From Bacillus sp. AFS088145 (GTDB lineage Bacteria; Bacillota; Bacilli; Bacillales; Bacillaceae_G), in assembly GCF_002564465.1 (NCBI RefSeq), contig NZ_NUUX01000015.1:78494-142493 (forward strand): 64,000 nt of DNA, in the 5' to 3' direction. This document shows, piece by piece, positions 62,725-64,000 of the stretch. The position numbers were made by a program, and so were the translations under genes. Within the stretch, counting starts at the first letter, position 1. The number at the start of each line of letters is the position of its first letter. The notes beneath the pieces are model-generated. The model made no database searches. It saw only the letters and a program-made list of their open reading frames with translations, and was not told the origin of the DNA.

Positions 62725-63825
62725 TTAAGCCAATTTTCTTCGGATCCTGCCAACCACCAACAACAGCAAGGGAATCCCAAGCTCATACACGGGAAATGCA
62801 ATTGGAATCACGAATAACATGTAATAATAATGGGTAAATATATGGATATTTTTAATCGACACAGCCATGATTAACGAAATAGGAGCAAGAAACCAAGCTA
62901 CTTTTCGCCAATCCTTTAAGTGAAACATTTGTGCTGTTCCATAACAAGCGAGAAACATATATAACGAAAGTTTAACAAAAATACTGAAGAACCAAATCAT
63001 AACGATCAGAATATCCACATTTTGAATGAATCCCATGACAGATATGTACCGGCTCAAATCGTAAACTGGATACAAAAACCTAGAAGGCAAATTCGGACCG
63101 AATGTTAAAATCACCGCTAATGTCCCGATTGTTACCATGAATACGGCCAATCCTACTCCTCCCATCGCCCGTGATGACGCTTTGTCTGGTTTGTCCATAA
63201 AGAAGACGAACATTGTCATCATAACAGACTCTCCAAAAAAAGCAGCTACAGGCTGATAGGAACCTTTAAGAATTGGAAGCCATCCAGAATCTTGATAAAT
63301 GGGGAGCATATAATGCCAATTCATGTTGCTAATATTCAAAATGATTACAGACAATAACATTAAAAGCACCATCGGTCCAAAGATTTCACTTAAGCGTCCT
63401 ATGCCTTCCACACCACCTTGGTAAATGATAAAAATAAGCAGTAACATAGCAGGAAAGACAATGACCCACAGAGGTGTATTATGAAACAACGATGTAATAA
63501 CGAAATCACCAAATTCACGGACGGTTATCCCATTAATCCAGTACCATACAAGTAAGTAGGGAATCACCATAAGCTTTCCTAGCCATTTACCGAGCAGTGT
63601 TTGACTAAATTCAATCATGGTTTGATTCGGATAAAGCGAAGCGAGTTTGGTTGCCAGTAAAGTAAGAGCAATCCCAGCAAGCCCTGCAATCACCATCGAG
63701 ATCCACGCATCTTGTTTGACAGTACGAATCGTAGATGGGATGATCAGAAGAATTGTTTGCCCCACTTCTAATGTGAACATCATCCAAAAGATTTGCGTGC
63801 CAGAGATTTTCATTGAATTCCTCAC
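62725..63825 (-). CDS. GerAB/YndE-type spore germination permease
   Basis: 366 residues with about 10 membrane helices. Family marks are the start ISGTQIFWMMFTLEVGQTIL, PNQTMIEFSQTLLGKWLGKL near residue 67, and VYDLSRYISVMGFIQNVDIL near 265. GerAB-type proteins form the membrane channel/receptor part of germinant receptors in the spore inner membrane. It follows a GerAC-like gene by 15 nt. Start is GTG with AGGAGG 10 nt upstream. Decayed DNA lies downstream where another receptor subunit might be expected. Confidence 0.9.
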   Translation of the reverse strand: MRNSMKISGTQIFWMMFTLEVGQTILLIIPSTIRTVKQDAWISMVIAGLAGIALTLLATKLASLYPNQTMIEFSQTLLGKWLGKLMVIPYLLVWYWINGITVREFGDFVITSLFHNTPLWVIVFPAMLLLIFIIYQGGVEGIGRLSEIFGPMVLLMLLSVIILNISNMNWHYMLPIYQDSGWLPILKGSYQPVAAFFGESVMMTMFVFFMDKPDKASSRAMGGVGLAVFMVTIGTLAVILTFGPNLPSRFLYPVYDLSRYISVMGFIQNVDILIVMIWFFSIFVKLSLYMFLACYGTAQMFHLKDWRKVAWFLAPISLIMAVSIKNIHIFTHYYYMLFVIPIAFPVYELGIPLLLLVVGRIRRKLA

Positions 63826-63839
63826 AATCCATTTACCTC

Positions 63840-64000
63840 CTATTTTTTTATTTCATTTTGCTTTACCTGCAAAGATGGCCCAGTGAGTCCTATTCGCTTA
63901 ATGGTCAGATGTGCATGGACATTGACCTGTACTTTTGGAAACTGTTTGTCCCAATTCTTCTTTAGTACTTTCCATTTGGATGGATTATTTTGGTGAATAG
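63840..64000 (-). CDS. GerAC-type germination lipoprotein, C-terminal part only
   Basis: The last about 53 codons of a gene that runs off the right edge. NNPSKWKVLKKNWDKQFPKV then NVHAHLTIKRIGLTG is the conserved end of Ger(x)C proteins (W-K-K-x-W-D-x-x-F followed by a beta strand with basic residues). It is the upstream partner of the GerAB-like gene in one operon. Confidence 0.8.
   Translation of the reverse strand, partial: IHQNNPSKWKVLKKNWDKQFPKVQVNVHAHLTIKRIGLTGPSLQVKQNEIKK

Noticed and set aside
1-64000. CRISPR arrays, tRNA genes, intact insertion sequences or prophage
   Set aside because: I saw no regularly spaced direct repeats of CRISPR type, no cloverleaf-like sequence with TTCGA arm, and no transposase or phage structural gene. 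The short hairpin repeats at 16.9-23.2 kb are irregularly spaced and do not flank a transposase.

Overview
The window looks like chromosome of a low-GC, endospore-forming Bacillaceae species. The support is AT-rich coding with strong AAGGAGG-type ribosome binding sites, frequent TTG and GTG starts, two T-box leaders, an S-box (SAM-I) riboswitch, cre catabolite sites, PhoP boxes, and GerAB/GerAC-type germinant receptor genes at the right edge. I cannot place it to species. I see no tRNA, rRNA, CRISPR array, intact insertion sequence or prophage.

Layout. 0.3-7.7 kb: a small anchored protein, an FtsH-like AAA/zinc protease without the usual extracytoplasmic domain, a coiled-coil protein, a nitrilase plus two GNAT-like genes in one operon, and rpiA. 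7.8-10.6 kb: a berberine-bridge-type FAD oxidase and a cytochrome P450. 10.9-13.4 kb: a signalling unit in which a free-standing Sensor-type membrane protein precedes one polypeptide joining a membrane histidine kinase, a receiver and a LuxR-type DNA-binding domain. A 28-bp perfect palindrome lies just upstream. 13.5-18.2 kb: an erythromycin-esterase homologue, asnA under an Asn T-box, and a serine beta-lactamase-like hydrolase. 18.4-19.7 kb: small coiled-coil genes and remnants. 19.7-23.1 kb: mmuPM under an S-box, a small membrane protein, and a nucleoside deoxyribosyltransferase-like gene.

23.2-31.5 kb is a complete sugar module: a three-gene ABC importer of the xylose/multiple-monosaccharide type, and an AraC-type response regulator, a LytS/YesM-type kinase and a membrane-anchored sugar-binding protein resembling the XylFII-LytS-YesN system. 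32-35.8 kb: a dicarboxylate symporter divergent from its DctSR-like two-component system. 35.8-38.7 kb: a C1q-like protein, a permease behind a T-box whose specifier reads CUU (Leu), and a small protein. 38.9-42.9 kb: the phosphate importer pstS-pstS-pstC-pstA, with two near-identical pstS genes each behind its own array of four PhoP boxes, and no pstB. 43-49.3 kb: an M20 amidohydrolase and a large secreted amylopullulanase-like enzyme behind a perfect cre. 49.3-58.4 kb (minus strand): a secreted lytic-transglycosylase-like protein with five Ig-like repeats, a secreted beta-propeller/phosphoesterase, and an RND efflux pump; the last two share a promoter/operator-like sequence. 59-62.7 kb: an amidohydrolase that appears to start at AUU, a frameshifted secreted protein, and a run of decayed genes. 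62.7-64 kb: a GerAB-like permease and the 3' end of a GerAC-like gene.

The most unusual item is the fused kinase/receiver/DNA-binding protein with its separate sensor and palindromic candidate operator, which would make a membrane-tethered one-polypeptide two-component system. All functional calls come from reading sequence; no database search was possible.
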